Assembly: GCA_964508655.1 (NCBI GenBank)
Contig: CAZDUO010000001.1
Location: 58,504-122,503 of the forward strand
Length of the DNA: 64,000 bases
Direction: 5' to 3'
Origin: VBAS01 sp964508655
GTDB lineage: Bacteria > Bacteroidota > Bacteroidia > Chitinophagales > Chitinophagaceae
This document shows positions 49,104 to 58,672 of the stretch, piece by piece. A program made the translations under genes and the position numbers. Each line of letters starts with the position of its first letter. The stretch's first letter is position 1. The notes beneath the pieces were generated by a model. The model saw nothing but the letters and a program-made list of their open reading frames with translations, ran no database searches and was not told the origin of the DNA.

Positions 49104-52100
49104 TTACTGCACCACCCTCAGCATCCCCGCCCCATGATATGAATGATACTCCCCATTATACATCGCATCGGCGCTTACGGGGCCCATTTTATAAAAACCC
49201 GGCGATACGGCACGAACGGCATAATAAAATGTTCGCCGGTTGCGGTCGGCATCCACAAAGAAATGGATGCGGTCGTCACGGACATCGAGTGCCCGCGGCG
49301 TGCCGGCATCTTTTATCCAGTCCATGCCGGGTATTTCCTTGGTGCGTGGGTTTTCAATTTCAAAACCGGCGGGCAGCAGATCGGTGATCACTACATTATC
49401 AATGTCGGTGGAGTAAGAACGCTCCAGCGTAATGCCGATGACGATAAGATCGTTTTGCCTGAATGTATTTCCGCTGATGGTATTACCGTAGCGGTCGTAA
49501 AACTTTTTCCGCACTCTTAAATAATTATCTTCTTCTTTATAATCGCCGCTGCTGCTGATGCCTTCGGCCAGCCAGAAATAATACAGCCGGCCATTGCCTT
49601 TGGTGATAATTTCCACGTTTGTACCCTTTAAATCTTTTTCATTGCCCATCCACTGGCCGCCATCCACCTTTGCTACTGTTTTTCCGTTTACTTTTATTTC
49701 TGCTGTTGCATCGGACCGGCTTGCTGAACGAGCCAGTTTACCCAATGCCAAAAATGCAAACGCTCTTTCCTGTGTGCTGAGCCAGCGGCGTGTTTTCAGT
49801 TTTTCACTCACATGTTTTGCCATCAGGCCAATCTGTGCATTGCCGGGGTCGGCATCAATGAGTGCATTCAAGGCTATGGCTTCATCCCGCACATCGGAAT
49901 AATAACTGCCGCCGGTTTGCGGCACCGATTCTTCGCCGGCAAATGCCGATGGTAATAAGGCATTGAAAGACTTTTTATCACCCGCTGCAGCAAAAGCAGC
50001 CGATAAAAGATAGCGGCTGTCCAGCGCCAGCAACTGCGGGTTGGCCTTGTAATAATTCATTGCCGGTTTATTACTCTTACCAGCCAGGGCCAGCACATAT
50101 AAACCATAGGCCACTTCTTTGGGTGCAATCACCCGGCTCTGGTTGCGGTTATAATAGTATGTAATTGTCTCCCGGTTTTTCAGGCGGGTATTGATAAAGC
50201 CAAGCACAGTTTCAAGCAAACTGTTGTCCACATCAAAGCCGGCTTTTCTTGCTTCGAGCAGGAAATGCGCCGCATACACTGTGGCCCACCAGTCTTCATA
50301 CGAATCATTATCCCACAGCGTGATGCCGCCTTTGTATGTCTGCCTCATTTTTATTTTGCGGATAGCTTCAAGGATATTGGTATTGGCATTTGTCTTCGAT
50401 TGCTTGTTGAGTCCCATCATATCGGCCATATCGCCATAATACAATTGCGGGAAAGCAGCTGACACAGTTTGTTCCGTGCATCCGTAAGGATATTGCACCA
50501 GCCAGCGCAGGTGATCGCCCAGCTCCAGTGCCGGCGAGCGGCTAACGACAAGCTGGTAGCTGATGCTTGACCGGATAAAATCGCTGGTGCCAATATTTAT
50601 TTTCTCTGACTTGCCGCCAACGATCGAACCGCTGCCTGTAACTTTTTGCAAAGGCGATGCGGGACGAATGGAAATTTCCGTTTCATCATTAAATTTTTCT
50701 CCCAGTCCGTTCACTGCAATTTTTATTTTTCCCACGGCCACGGCCGGATCCGCGGCCACCTGGAATACCGTGCGGCCTTCGCTGTTGGCACTGATAGATA
50801 CAGACTGGCTGTTGCCGCCAACCACTTTCAGCGGGCCTTCCACTGAAATAGCTGCAGAAACGTTGGCTGACTTTGCAGTAGTATTGCTCAAAGTTACCGG
50901 CACTGTAACCGTATCACCCGGGCTTAAAAATCTTGGCAAGGCAGTGCTGATGACAATCGGGTCGGCCACGGTCATGGTGTTTTCGCTGCTGCCAAAGCTC
51001 TGGTTTTTGTACGCCACCGCCATCAGCCTGAGTTCGCCGCTGAATTGCGGAATGGAAAATTCAAAGCTTGCCTCTCCGCTTCCATTTGCTTTTTGTATGC
51101 CGCTCCAGTAAGAAACTATTTTTATTCTTTTTGCAGGCATGGGATTTACTCTTTTATCCATGCTCATTTCCGCATCGCCGCCGGTGCTGCTCAGTTTGGC
51201 CCTTACTTCAGGAAACAACAATGGATAAATATCAAATGCCGAAACCTGCAATGCTTTTTTCTGGTAAAAGAAATTGTAGGGATCCGGAGTTTTAAAATCG
51301 CTTACCTGTAATACGCCGTTATCCACTGCAGCCAGCGTGACAAAGCTGCCCGGCGCTGCTTTCACTGTTACTCTTTGCTTTGTTTTGGAACGAACCGATT
51401 TGGAAGCCACAATTTGCACATCTATTTTTCTTCCTTTCTCTTCCACTTTTACATTCTGAAAACCGTGCGCCACGGTGAGAGGCAAATCAGAAATTTCATG
51501 CGGCTTGATCAGCGTGGCCGTGATGTACACATTCGGCACATGTTCCGCTGTCAATGGCAAATCAAGACTGATGGTGCGGCTGTTGTCAATAGTCACATAC
51601 TGGTAGCTTACCACTTTATCTGTTTCCATGGTTACCAGCATGCGTCCGCTGAACGGCACTTTGAACAGCGCTTTTACTTTTTCGCCGGTGTAGTATGATT
51701 TTTTATCCAGTTCAATATCCACGTTACCCTCGTTGCTTACTTCAAAAGAATTATTATCGCTCCAGCCCCAGCGGCCATAGCTGTAAAAATCCTGGCTAAC
51801 GTAAGTAGATGCGCCGGGAATGGAAACCCGTATTTCGTAGCGGCCGGGAATCTTTGGCACAAACGTATAAGTGGATGCAGCGCCAATCGTCATTTCTTTT
51901 TCCTGGATGGATTTTATTTCCTCCTGTGATTCATAACGGAAATAACCGCCGGTGCTGACGAGGTGCGTATAGTATTCCCGCTTGACAATTTCCACTTTGG
52001 CTCTTGCATTTACTGCCTGCCCGTCTTTATTCACTGATGCCAGTACAAACTGCACCGGCGTACTCAGGGCATGGTACCACCATCCGTCGTATTTAATGCC

Positions 52101-54530
52101 GAAGAAAACATCCTGTGTAAACACATCCACCGAAGTGGCGCGGCTTACCGGGCGGCCGGTTTCATCAAACACGGTGGTGTAAAATGTGGTTTGCAGCACA
52201 CCCATGTTTTTGTATTCATCCGGCACTTTGTAAGTTTCATTTGCGTTGCCCTCATTATCGGTTTTTCCTTGCCTGACCACTTTATCAAAAAAAGTTTTCT
52301 GGTTGGTTAAACTAAAATCAAAGCCCTCAAATTTTGCCACTGAAAAATATTTCTGCTTTGTCTGGATTTCGGTTTCATAATTACGGTTGGCTGCCGGCGG
52401 GCCAAAGAAATTCACCGCATTGATGGAAAGAGTGGTTGATTCGCCTGTTTTCAAAAAAGTTTTATCCGGTTTTGCATTCACCCTTATCCTGTCCGGCACA
52501 AATTCTTCAATGCGGAAATCCCGGGAAGCGAGCAGCAGGTCGTTGGATGTATAAACTTCCAGCGCATAAGAACCGGTGATGGCGGATGTTGTTGTTTCGA
52601 TGCTGCCCTCTGCGGAACCTTCTTCATTGAGTGTTTTGCGGAATGATTTCAGTTCCTTGCCGTTGGGCAAAAGGAATTTCATTTTGATGGGAATGTCACC
52701 GGGGCTTTTCCATTCGCGGTTGCGGATGATGACGGAGAAATTCAATTTTTCCCCCGGGCGGTAAATATCCCGTTCGGCGTAAATGAATGCGTCAAGACCG
52801 GAAGGATTATTTCTGCGGCCACCCACATCAAAGCGGGAGGTGTTTACCCTGGTAGAGTTAAAAGGCAGGTAATTAAAATCATCACCTGTTTTGGCAATGA
52901 TCATGGCCGGATCAAAACCGCTGATCCCGATATCTATCGGGACTTTTTTGGCATAAGCAATCTCTGCTACACCCTCGCTGTTGGTGGCGCCGGTGCCGAT
53001 AAGCTGGTTGTTTCTTGCATACACCGTCACGTTGGCGCCGCTGATGCCGGTGGCAGTTTTGACAGAGCTGGCAAACACATAAATTTTATCAGCGCTTTCT
53101 TTTACCGCCAGCCCTATATCAGATAAGGAAATAAAACGGCTGTCACGCACCCAGTAATCTTTCATGGAACGGATCTGTACATGATAGATACCGCCGAAGT
53201 CAGGAAGGCGGTCTTCGTATTGGCCAAGATTGAGCAGGCGGCCACCACCGCTTTTTGGCAGGGTTCGGGTGTCAATTTCTTTTTCATATACCACATCGCC
53301 GAGGGTGGCGCTGCTTCCGTAATTTTCATAATAATAGTAATCATCATCGTAGTCATAACTGCGGCTTGATGCCAGTTGCGGCGAATAGCCATAACGATCC
53401 ACCATCAGGAGGTTATTCTCGTAGATTTTTGAAATCACCAGTTTCACTTTCGGCACGTTGGTGATTTTCACTTCGAGGTTTTTAGCGCCTTTTTTGGAAA
53501 GATAAACCGCCTTCGTGCTGGTAAAACTGATGTCGGCTTCCAGTTCGCCAAAGGCAACGGTGTGCTGCGATTCTTCTTTGAGTTCACCACCCACTTTGCC
53601 GCGCAGTCCTTCTCTGAAGGTGACCGTATAACTTGTTTCAAGATCAAATTTTTCGCTGCGCAATCTCAACCCCGATTCATCCACTTCGGCGGAAAAGCTG
53701 ACGGAGGGTTCAAAGCTGATGTACGACTTTAAATTATCTTCCACCAGTTGCTGGTTGGTGCTTACACGAATCACGCCTTCGGTGCCGTCGTATTCCGATT
53801 CCACGTTCTGAATGCTGAGCACATAGGGTGAGGGAACGGAAAGGTTTTCTGTGATGGAAGCTGAAATGGCATTGCTTCCGCCTTCAGGTATCAGGCCTTT
53901 GTCAATGGTGATTTTTGTTTCATAATTCCTGTCCTCCGGTTTGAAGCCGGCGAGGCGAAAAGATATTTTTGTATCGGGAGAAATTGTTTGCGGGGTAAAG
54001 TCAATTCTAGCTCCATCCACCTCCACGTTCAGTTTATCTTTCAGTTTTGAGGGGTCCATTTTATAATTAAAGAAAAGATCAAGTTGCGGAATAACATTTC
54101 TGGTATTTTCATCGGGCATGGTCCAAACCACCTGCAGGTTTTCCAGGGCCAGCGCTGCAGTGCTGAAACTGATGTCATCTCCACCTTCTATTTTATTATA
54201 CTTACTAAAGCGAAGCAGTTCGCTGGTCAGCTTTGCTTTGTAAGTGGTGGCCGGCTGTAAAAACTGTGCCGGCGAAAACACCAGCTGGTCGGGGCTTTCC
54301 CAGCGGAAGCGGCCGGGTATTTTTGGTTCAAAAGTGATGTACTCCGTGGAATCCCATACATTGAGCAGGGAATCTTTCACCAGGGATTTATCAAAACGAA
54401 AGATAAGGTTGCCAAGCTGCGGCACTTCGCCTTTGGCATTGGTGTATTCAAGCTGAACAGATTGTTTTTTACAGGCAGCTAAAAAAACTGTCACTGCGAG
54501 CACAGTTACCAGGGAGGTTTTGATACGCAT
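49104..54530 (-). CDS. bacterial alpha-2-macroglobulin lipoprotein (YfhM-like)
   Basis: 1808 residues from ATG 54530; lipoprotein signal MRIKTSLVTVLAVTVFLAACKK. Many macroglobulin-type beta domains; YAERDIYRPGEKLNFSVIIRNREWK marks the MG2-like domain. The bait region should lie near 820-950; VVSYWSGIQKANGSGEASFEFSIPQFSGELRLMAVAYKNQ is the A2M domain. The thioester motif is present: YPYGCTEQTVSAAFPQLY (C-x-E-Q). A thioester/terpenoid-like helical domain and receptor-like C terminus follow. It traps foreign proteases in the periplasm and is usually coded with PBP1C, which lies just across the RAYT insertion. One internal loop (KVPIDIGISG) is coded by a palindrome at 52925-52942. Confidence 0.93.
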   Translation of the reverse strand: MRIKTSLVTVLAVTVFLAACKKQSVQLEYTNAKGEVPQLGNLIFRFDKSLVKDSLLNVWDSTEYITFEPKIPGRFRWESPDQLVFSPAQFLQPATTYKAKLTSELLRFSKYNKIEGGDDISFSTAALALENLQVVWTMPDENTRNVIPQLDLFFNYKMDPSKLKDKLNVEVDGARIDFTPQTISPDTKISFRLAGFKPEDRNYETKITIDKGLIPEGGSNAISASITENLSVPSPYVLSIQNVESEYDGTEGVIRVSTNQQLVEDNLKSYISFEPSVSFSAEVDESGLRLRSEKFDLETSYTVTFREGLRGKVGGELKEESQHTVAFGELEADISFTSTKAVYLSKKGAKNLEVKITNVPKVKLVISKIYENNLLMVDRYGYSPQLASSRSYDYDDDYYYYENYGSSATLGDVVYEKEIDTRTLPKSGGGRLLNLGQYEDRLPDFGGIYHVQIRSMKDYWVRDSRFISLSDIGLAVKESADKIYVFASSVKTATGISGANVTVYARNNQLIGTGATNSEGVAEIAYAKKVPIDIGISGFDPAMIIAKTGDDFNYLPFNSTRVNTSRFDVGGRRNNPSGLDAFIYAERDIYRPGEKLNFSVIIRNREWKSPGDIPIKMKFLLPNGKELKSFRKTLNEEGSAEGSIETTTSAITGSYALEVYTSNDLLLASRDFRIEEFVPDRIRVNAKPDKTFLKTGESTTLSINAVNFFGPPAANRNYETEIQTKQKYFSVAKFEGFDFSLTNQKTFFDKVVRQGKTDNEGNANETYKVPDEYKNMGVLQTTFYTTVFDETGRPVSRATSVDVFTQDVFFGIKYDGWWYHALSTPVQFVLASVNKDGQAVNARAKVEIVKREYYTHLVSTGGYFRYESQEEIKSIQEKEMTIGAASTYTFVPKIPGRYEIRVSIPGASTYVSQDFYSYGRWGWSDNNSFEVSNEGNVDIELDKKSYYTGEKVKALFKVPFSGRMLVTMETDKVVSYQYVTIDNSRTISLDLPLTAEHVPNVYITATLIKPHEISDLPLTVAHGFQNVKVEEKGRKIDVQIVASKSVRSKTKQRVTVKAAPGSFVTLAAVDNGVLQVSDFKTPDPYNFFYQKKALQVSAFDIYPLLFPEVRAKLSSTGGDAEMSMDKRVNPMPAKRIKIVSYWSGIQKANGSGEASFEFSIPQFSGELRLMAVAYKNQSFGSSENTMTVADPIVISTALPRFLSPGDTVTVPVTLSNTTAKSANVSAAISVEGPLKVVGGNSQSVSISANSEGRTVFQVAADPAVAVGKIKIAVNGLGEKFNDETEISIRPASPLQKVTGSGSIVGGKSEKINIGTSDFIRSSISYQLVVSRSPALELGDHLRWLVQYPYGCTEQTVSAAFPQLYYGDMADMMGLNKQSKTNANTNILEAIRKIKMRQTYKGGITLWDNDSYEDWWATVYAAHFLLEARKAGFDVDNSLLETVLGFINTRLKNRETITYYYNRNQSRVIAPKEVAYGLYVLALAGKSNKPAMNYYKANPQLLALDSRYLLSAAFAAAGDKKSFNALLPSAFAGEESVPQTGGSYYSDVRDEAIALNALIDADPGNAQIGLMAKHVSEKLKTRRWLSTQERAFAFLALGKLARSASRSDATAEIKVNGKTVAKVDGGQWMGNEKDLKGTNVEIITKGNGRLYYFWLAEGISSSGDYKEEDNYLRVRKKFYDRYGNTISGNTFRQNDLIVIGITLERSYSTDIDNVVITDLLPAGFEIENPRTKEIPGMDWIKDAGTPRALDVRDDRIHFFVDADRNRRTFYYAVRAVSPGFYKMGPVSADAMYNGEYHSYHGAGMLRVVQ
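52925..52942. repeat. 18-bp palindrome inside the alpha-2-macroglobulin gene
   Basis: TCCCGATA-TC-TATCGGGA, differing only in the centre from the intergenic copy at 4796-4813. Confidence 0.65.
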
Positions 54531-54793
54531 ACAGGTTATGTGGTTTTGAGTGTGGCTGAAAGATAAGTTAAATACAAAAAGTGAAGCAAAAAAAATCACT
54601 CAACTTCGTTCCCGTTTTTCGGAAAAGCAGAAATTAGTATCGTGAAAAAGCTAAGGAGGGATGTCACGTGCAGGTCGCGACGGGTCGGTGGTGTCCATAC
54701 AGGTTGAAAAGAATTTGTATGGAAAGATAAGAGCATGAAAAACCGGTTAGCAAATTTTGGAAGATAAATAAATGTTAAGCTATCGGCTGCTGC

Positions 54794-54829
54794 GCATCTG
54801 TGCCACGGTTGCTACCGTGGCACAGATGC
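54794..54829. repeat. REP-like palindrome upstream of the RAYT gene
   Basis: 16-bp perfect stem ending in GCCACGGT / ACCGTGGC around loop TGCT. The same GCCACGGT core forms the palindrome at 55532-55558 on the other side of the transposase. Confidence 0.8.
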
Positions 54830-54860
54830 CGCTGATAACCCCAAACCAAAAACCACCATT

Positions 54861-55448
54861 ATGGAGTTTTTCAAAAACGAACTTTACCATGTGTATAACC
54901 GGGGTAACAACCGGCAAAAGATTTTCTTTAAACCAGAAAACTATATTTTTTTTCTGAAAAAAGTCAGGCGTTATATTCTCCCTTATTGCGATATATTGGC
55001 TTATTGCCTTATGCCGAATCATTTTCATTTTCTTATATGGGCAGATGAAAGAACCGTGACCACAAAATTGGTGGCAAAACAGGAAAAGAATGTGTTCTCA
55101 GAAGGTGTCCGCCATTTGCTCAGCTCTTACAGCCAGGCTAGTAATAAACAGAATAATTTTACAGGCTCGCTGTTCCAGCAAAACACAAAAGCGAAAGCGC
55201 TAATCAAAGGAAGTCGTGATTATGACCGGATTACTTTTCATTATGTTCACCAGAATCCTTATAGAGCCAGGTTGGCAAAAAGGATGGAGGATTGGGAGTA
55301 TTCTTCATTCCGTGATTATTGCGGACTGAGGAACGGCACGCTTTGCAATAAAGAACTGGCTGTAAAACTTCTTAGTTTGAATATGAATACCTTTTATGAA
55401 GATTCATACCGTGAGATTGGGATGGATGATATTAACAATATTCTTTGA
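54861..55448 (+). CDS. REP-associated tyrosine transposase (RAYT, Y1 family)
   Basis: 195 residues. NELYHVYNRGNNRQKIFF at the N terminus, the HUH metal motif in LMPNHFHFLIW, and the catalytic Tyr region in RDYDRITFHYVHQNPYRARL, a layout typical of RAYTs (Y1_Tnp). RAYTs are single-copy transposases that mobilise or maintain REP palindromes. Here palindromes with a common GCCACGGT core flank the gene at 54794-54829 and 55532-55558, with a third hairpin at 55463-55486. It separates the alpha-2-macroglobulin and PBP1C genes, which normally adjoin. Confidence 0.93.
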   Translation: MEFFKNELYHVYNRGNNRQKIFFKPENYIFFLKKVRRYILPYCDILAYCLMPNHFHFLIWADERTVTTKLVAKQEKNVFSEGVRHLLSSYSQASNKQNNFTGSLFQQNTKAKALIKGSRDYDRITFHYVHQNPYRARLAKRMEDWEYSSFRDYCGLRNGTLCNKELAVKLLSLNMNTFYEDSYREIGMDDINNIL

Positions 55449-55462
55449 GGCCTCCCCTGTCC

Positions 55463-55486
55463 GCGCCTCGGCTTGAGCCGCGGCGC
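55463..55486. repeat. imperfect hairpin downstream of the RAYT gene
   Basis: GCGCC-T-CGGCT-TG-AGCCG-C-GGCGC: 10 paired bases with one mismatch; no T-run, so more likely part of the REP unit than a terminator. Confidence 0.55.
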
Positions 55487-55499
55487 CAATGGCACAAAC

Positions 55500-57851
55500 A
55501 TGAAACCTACAACTACTCAAAATAGGAAAAACATGCCACGGTATGTAACCGTGGCATGGATAAACCGCCTTGGCATTGCTGTCATAACTATCTTCCTGTT
55601 GTTACTGTTGCTCAACCTGCTGTTTCCTTTAAAAGTGAAAGTAGAATACTCCACCATCATCACCGATAAAAACGGCGAGGTTATCAATGCCTTTCTCACT
55701 AACGATCAGAAATGGCGGATGAAAACTGAACTCAATGAGATTTCGCCGCTGCTGCGAAAAACCATTATTGCCAAAGAAGATAAATATTTCTACTACCACC
55801 CCGGTGTGAACCCGCTGGCAGTGGCAAGGGCTGCTTTCAAAAATATTATCCGGATGAAACGGACCAGCGGCGCCAGCACCATCAGCATGCAGGTGGCAAG
55901 AATGCTTGAGGCGAGAAAAAGAAATATCGGCAGCAAGCTGATTGAAATGTTTCGTGCCCTGCAACTGGAATGGAAGTACAGCAAGAGTGAAATACTGCAG
56001 CTGTACCTGAACCTGGTGCCTTATGGCGGAAATATTGAAGGTGTGAAAGCCGCTTCGCTATTATATTTTAATAAAAACCCCGACCACCTGTCGCTGGCAG
56101 AAATAACGGCGCTGAGCATCATACCCAACCGGCCTTCCTCGCTGGTGATGGGGAAAACCAACGAACTGATAATACAGGAAAGAAACCGGTGGCTGAAGAA
56201 ATTTGCGAGGGATAATGTTTTTACAACAAAAGAAATTGAAGATGCTCTTGCCGAACCACTGGTGGCGACAAGGAGCACCGTGCCGCACTATGCTCCGCAT
56301 CTATCCAATAAACTTTTCAGGCAGGGCGGCTATTATTACAAAACACATCTCGACCTGAACACACAGCTGAAAACCGAAAAGCTGGTGGAGGATTATGTCC
56401 GCACACAGAAACTGCGGAATATTAATAATGCTGCTGTAGTAATCATTGATAACAAAACTCACCGGGTGATTACTTATGTAGGCTCTGCCGGTTTTGCCGA
56501 TACTACCGATGGCGGCCAGGTAAACGGCGCTGCTGCCGTGCGGCAACCGGGCAGTACCTTGAAGCCGCTGCTTTATGCCCTGTGTATGGATGAAGGATTG
56601 CTCACCCCGAAAATGGTAATGAATGATGTGGCTGTAAGCTACGATGGCTACGCCCCCGAAAACTATGACCAGAAATACAACGGCTATGTGACGATGGAAT
56701 ATGCCCTGGAACATTCGCTCAACATTCCGGCAGTGAAAGCGCTGCGCCTGCTGGGAAAAGACAGAATGATACAGAAATTATCAGCTTGTAATTTTTTACA
56801 AATTCAAAAAGACAGGAACAAACTTGGACTCTCCATGATACTCGGCGGCTGCGGCACCACGCTGGAAGAGCTTACCGGTTTGTTTTCGGCTTTTGCCAAT
56901 GAAGGAGTTTACATTCCCCCTTCTTATTTCCGGTCAGACCGGGACGGTCAGACCGGTGTGAAGAAAATCATACTGAGCCCCGAAGCCACATTCATGATTA
57001 ACGAAATTCTTTCCAAAGTGAATCGTCCCGATTTTCCGCTGAACTGGCAGGCTACGGAGCGGATGCCGAAGATTGCATGGAAAACCGGGACGAGCTACGG
57101 CAGAAGAGATGCATGGAGTATCGGCTACAATAAAAATTACACGGTGGGTGTTTGGGCAGGAAATTTTTCGGGCATCGGCGTGTCCGACCTGAGCGGCGCC
57201 ACCACGGCCACTCCCCTGCTGTTCAAAATTTTCAATACGATTGACTACGACAGCGACGAACAATGGTTTACACAACCAAAAGATTGCGAAACAAGAGTGG
57301 TTTGTTCGGAAACAGGCTTGCTGCCTGCTGACCATTGCCACAATAAAGTGATGGATTATTTTATCCCGATGATTTCGCCAACAAACAAGTGCAACAATAT
57401 CCAGGAAGTGTTGCTGTCGGCCAATGAAAAAATTTCTTACTGCAAAAACTGTGTGCCCGAATCCGGTTTTAAGAAGAAAACATTTAAAATCACCGAGCCG
57501 GAAATGCAGGCCTGGTTTGAAGAAAATAAAATCGCCTACAGCAAAGTGCCGCCGCATAATCCCGGCTGCGAAATCATATTCAAAGGCAATGCCCCCAGCA
57601 TTACTTCGCCGGCCAACGGTTCGGAATATTTTATCAGCAAAAAAAACAGGGAGCCGTTGCAGCTTACCTGCAAAACCGCTACTGATGTAAGCAAAGTGTA
57701 CTGGTATATCAACAATAAATTTTACAAAGCCTGCGCTCCCGGCGAAAAACAATTCTTCATACCCGACGAAGGCCCGGTAAAAATTTCCTGCACGGATGAT
57801 AAAGGGAGGAACAGGGATATTAAGATACTGGTGAAGTATGTGAATTTGTGA
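55500..57851 (+). CDS. pbpC: penicillin-binding protein 1C
   Basis: 783 residues from ATG 55500 (MKPTTTQNRKN). Short cytoplasmic tail, membrane helix (~22-45, GIAVITIFLLLLLLNLLF), GT51 glycosyltransferase (IIAKEDKYFYYHPGVNP with the catalytic Glu, GASTISMQVARML, LYLNLVPYGGNIEG), transpeptidase (RQPGSTLKPLLY with SxxK, SLNIPA as SxN, AWKTGTSYGRRDAW as KTG), and the C-terminal BiPBP_C beta domain (~700-783). Residues ~11-20 of the tail are coded by a REP-like palindrome. Residues near 480 (SDRDGQTG) come from a 12-bp direct repeat at 56931-56956. Functional partner of the alpha-2-macroglobulin across the RAYT. Confidence 0.94.
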   Translation: MKPTTTQNRKNMPRYVTVAWINRLGIAVITIFLLLLLLNLLFPLKVKVEYSTIITDKNGEVINAFLTNDQKWRMKTELNEISPLLRKTIIAKEDKYFYYHPGVNPLAVARAAFKNIIRMKRTSGASTISMQVARMLEARKRNIGSKLIEMFRALQLEWKYSKSEILQLYLNLVPYGGNIEGVKAASLLYFNKNPDHLSLAEITALSIIPNRPSSLVMGKTNELIIQERNRWLKKFARDNVFTTKEIEDALAEPLVATRSTVPHYAPHLSNKLFRQGGYYYKTHLDLNTQLKTEKLVEDYVRTQKLRNINNAAVVIIDNKTHRVITYVGSAGFADTTDGGQVNGAAAVRQPGSTLKPLLYALCMDEGLLTPKMVMNDVAVSYDGYAPENYDQKYNGYVTMEYALEHSLNIPAVKALRLLGKDRMIQKLSACNFLQIQKDRNKLGLSMILGGCGTTLEELTGLFSAFANEGVYIPPSYFRSDRDGQTGVKKIILSPEATFMINEILSKVNRPDFPLNWQATERMPKIAWKTGTSYGRRDAWSIGYNKNYTVGVWAGNFSGIGVSDLSGATTATPLLFKIFNTIDYDSDEQWFTQPKDCETRVVCSETGLLPADHCHNKVMDYFIPMISPTNKCNNIQEVLLSANEKISYCKNCVPESGFKKKTFKITEPEMQAWFEENKIAYSKVPPHNPGCEIIFKGNAPSITSPANGSEYFISKKNREPLQLTCKTATDVSKVYWYINNKFYKACAPGEKQFFIPDEGPVKISCTDDKGRNRDIKILVKYVNL
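55532..55558. repeat. REP-like palindrome inside the 5' end of pbpC
   Basis: Perfect 11-bp stem CATGCCACGGT (55532-55542) / ACCGTGGCATG (55548-55558), loop ATGTA. Same core as 54794-54829. Confidence 0.8.
56931..56956. repeat. 12-bp direct repeat within pbpC
   Basis: CGGTCAGACCGG (56931-56942) and again at 56945-56956, each itself nearly palindromic. Adds a short loop to the transpeptidase domain, in frame. Confidence 0.55.
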
Positions 57852-57885
57852 GCAACCAGTGATGAATGATGAGTAATGAGAATGA
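57846..57885. repeat. low-complexity repeat after pbpC
   Basis: GATGAATGATGAGTAATGAG-type units, same class as 4938-4991. Confidence 0.45.
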
Positions 57886-57921
57886 TTCGGGATAATATTT
57901 GTAATTTTAAAAAATGTTCCG

Positions 57922-58164
57922 ATGAGCACTTCAATTTATAAAAGAAAAATAACTAAAAGCCTGGAAGCAATGACTGCTGATGAACTGAAGCGGGCCTGGT
58001 TGATATTGAAAGAACTCGGCACTTCCCAAAAAACACCTCATATAAACGATAAGAAAAAATTAGAAGGCCGGTTGGCAGCTGGTATCCGACAATTGGATAA
58101 AGGTAAAGGAACCGGCTTCCCTGCTTTTCTGCGTGAAATAAAAAAGAAATATGGCAGGAAGTAA
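57922..58164 (+). CDS. probable antitoxin of a ParE-type system
   Basis: 80 residues, basic, helical: MSTSIYKRKITKSLEAMTADELKRAWLILKELG, then a Lys-rich C-terminal half (FPAFLREIKKKYGRK). No named domain recognised. The role is inferred from position: it overlaps the following ParE/RelE-like toxin gene by 14 bases in the upstream, antitoxin-first position. Size fits an antitoxin. Confidence 0.6.
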   Translation: MSTSIYKRKITKSLEAMTADELKRAWLILKELGTSQKTPHINDKKKLEGRLAAGIRQLDKGKGTGFPAFLREIKKKYGRK

Positions 58165-58480
58165 ACGCAAACCTGTCATCATTTCTCCCCAGGCTAAACA
58201 GGATATTGAAAGCATATTGAAATATCTTGAAGACAACTGGTATCAAAAAATTATTGATGATTTTCTTCAGAAACTTGAAATCTTCTACGCAATTGTAAGT
58301 ATAAATCCCCGCTTGTTCGGATACTACAGCAAATCACGCAATATCCGGAATTATGCCATCACAAAGGACCTGATAATTTATTACCGTAACCGTAGACGAG
58401 TTATTGAAATTATCACAGTGTTTGACAACAGGCAATCGCCTGTGAAGCTTAAAAAGTTATTGAGAAAAGGATCCACATGA
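58151..58480 (+). CDS. ParE/RelE-superfamily toxin
   Basis: 109 residues. KPVIISPQAKQDIESILKYLEDNW is the typical N-terminal strand-helix of ParE (S-x-x-A-x-x-D-I/L-x-x-I-x-x-Y), and ITKDLIIYYRNRRRVIEIITVFDNRQSP the C-terminal beta sheet (Y-x(n)-I-x-I-x-x-V-x-x-x-R). Likely a gyrase poison or mRNA-targeting toxin; the family alone does not tell which. Coupled to the upstream small gene by a 14-base overlap. Confidence 0.85.
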   Translation: MAGSKRKPVIISPQAKQDIESILKYLEDNWYQKIIDDFLQKLEIFYAIVSINPRLFGYYSKSRNIRNYAITKDLIIYYRNRRRVIEIITVFDNRQSPVKLKKLLRKGST

Positions 58481-58531
58481 ATTTTTGTGAGGAACCGGGA
58501 TCGCAGGATTATTATGAAGTATGTGGATTTG

Positions 58532-58655
58532 TGATGGTTGGATTGTTTGATGGTTTGATGGTTAAATGGTTACATTGTTAAATTGATAAATTGTTAAACC
58601 CAATAATGATTTTCCTAATTTAATAACAATCAAACCATCTAACCATTTAACCATT
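58532..58655. repeat. inverted low-complexity repeats after the toxin gene
   Basis: GATGGTTTGATGGTTAAATGG-type units at 58532-58571 face complementary units at 58628-58655, sharing GGTTAAATGGTT / AACCATTTAACC. Could fold into a long hairpin between the two convergent genes. Confidence 0.55.
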
Positions 58656-58672
58656 CATTTCACCGCAATCTT

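Noticed and set aside
56934..57929. 331-codon frame antisense to pbpC
   Set aside because: Shadow of a clearly real penicillin-binding protein; composition (His/Phe/Arg-rich) is typical of antisense translation.
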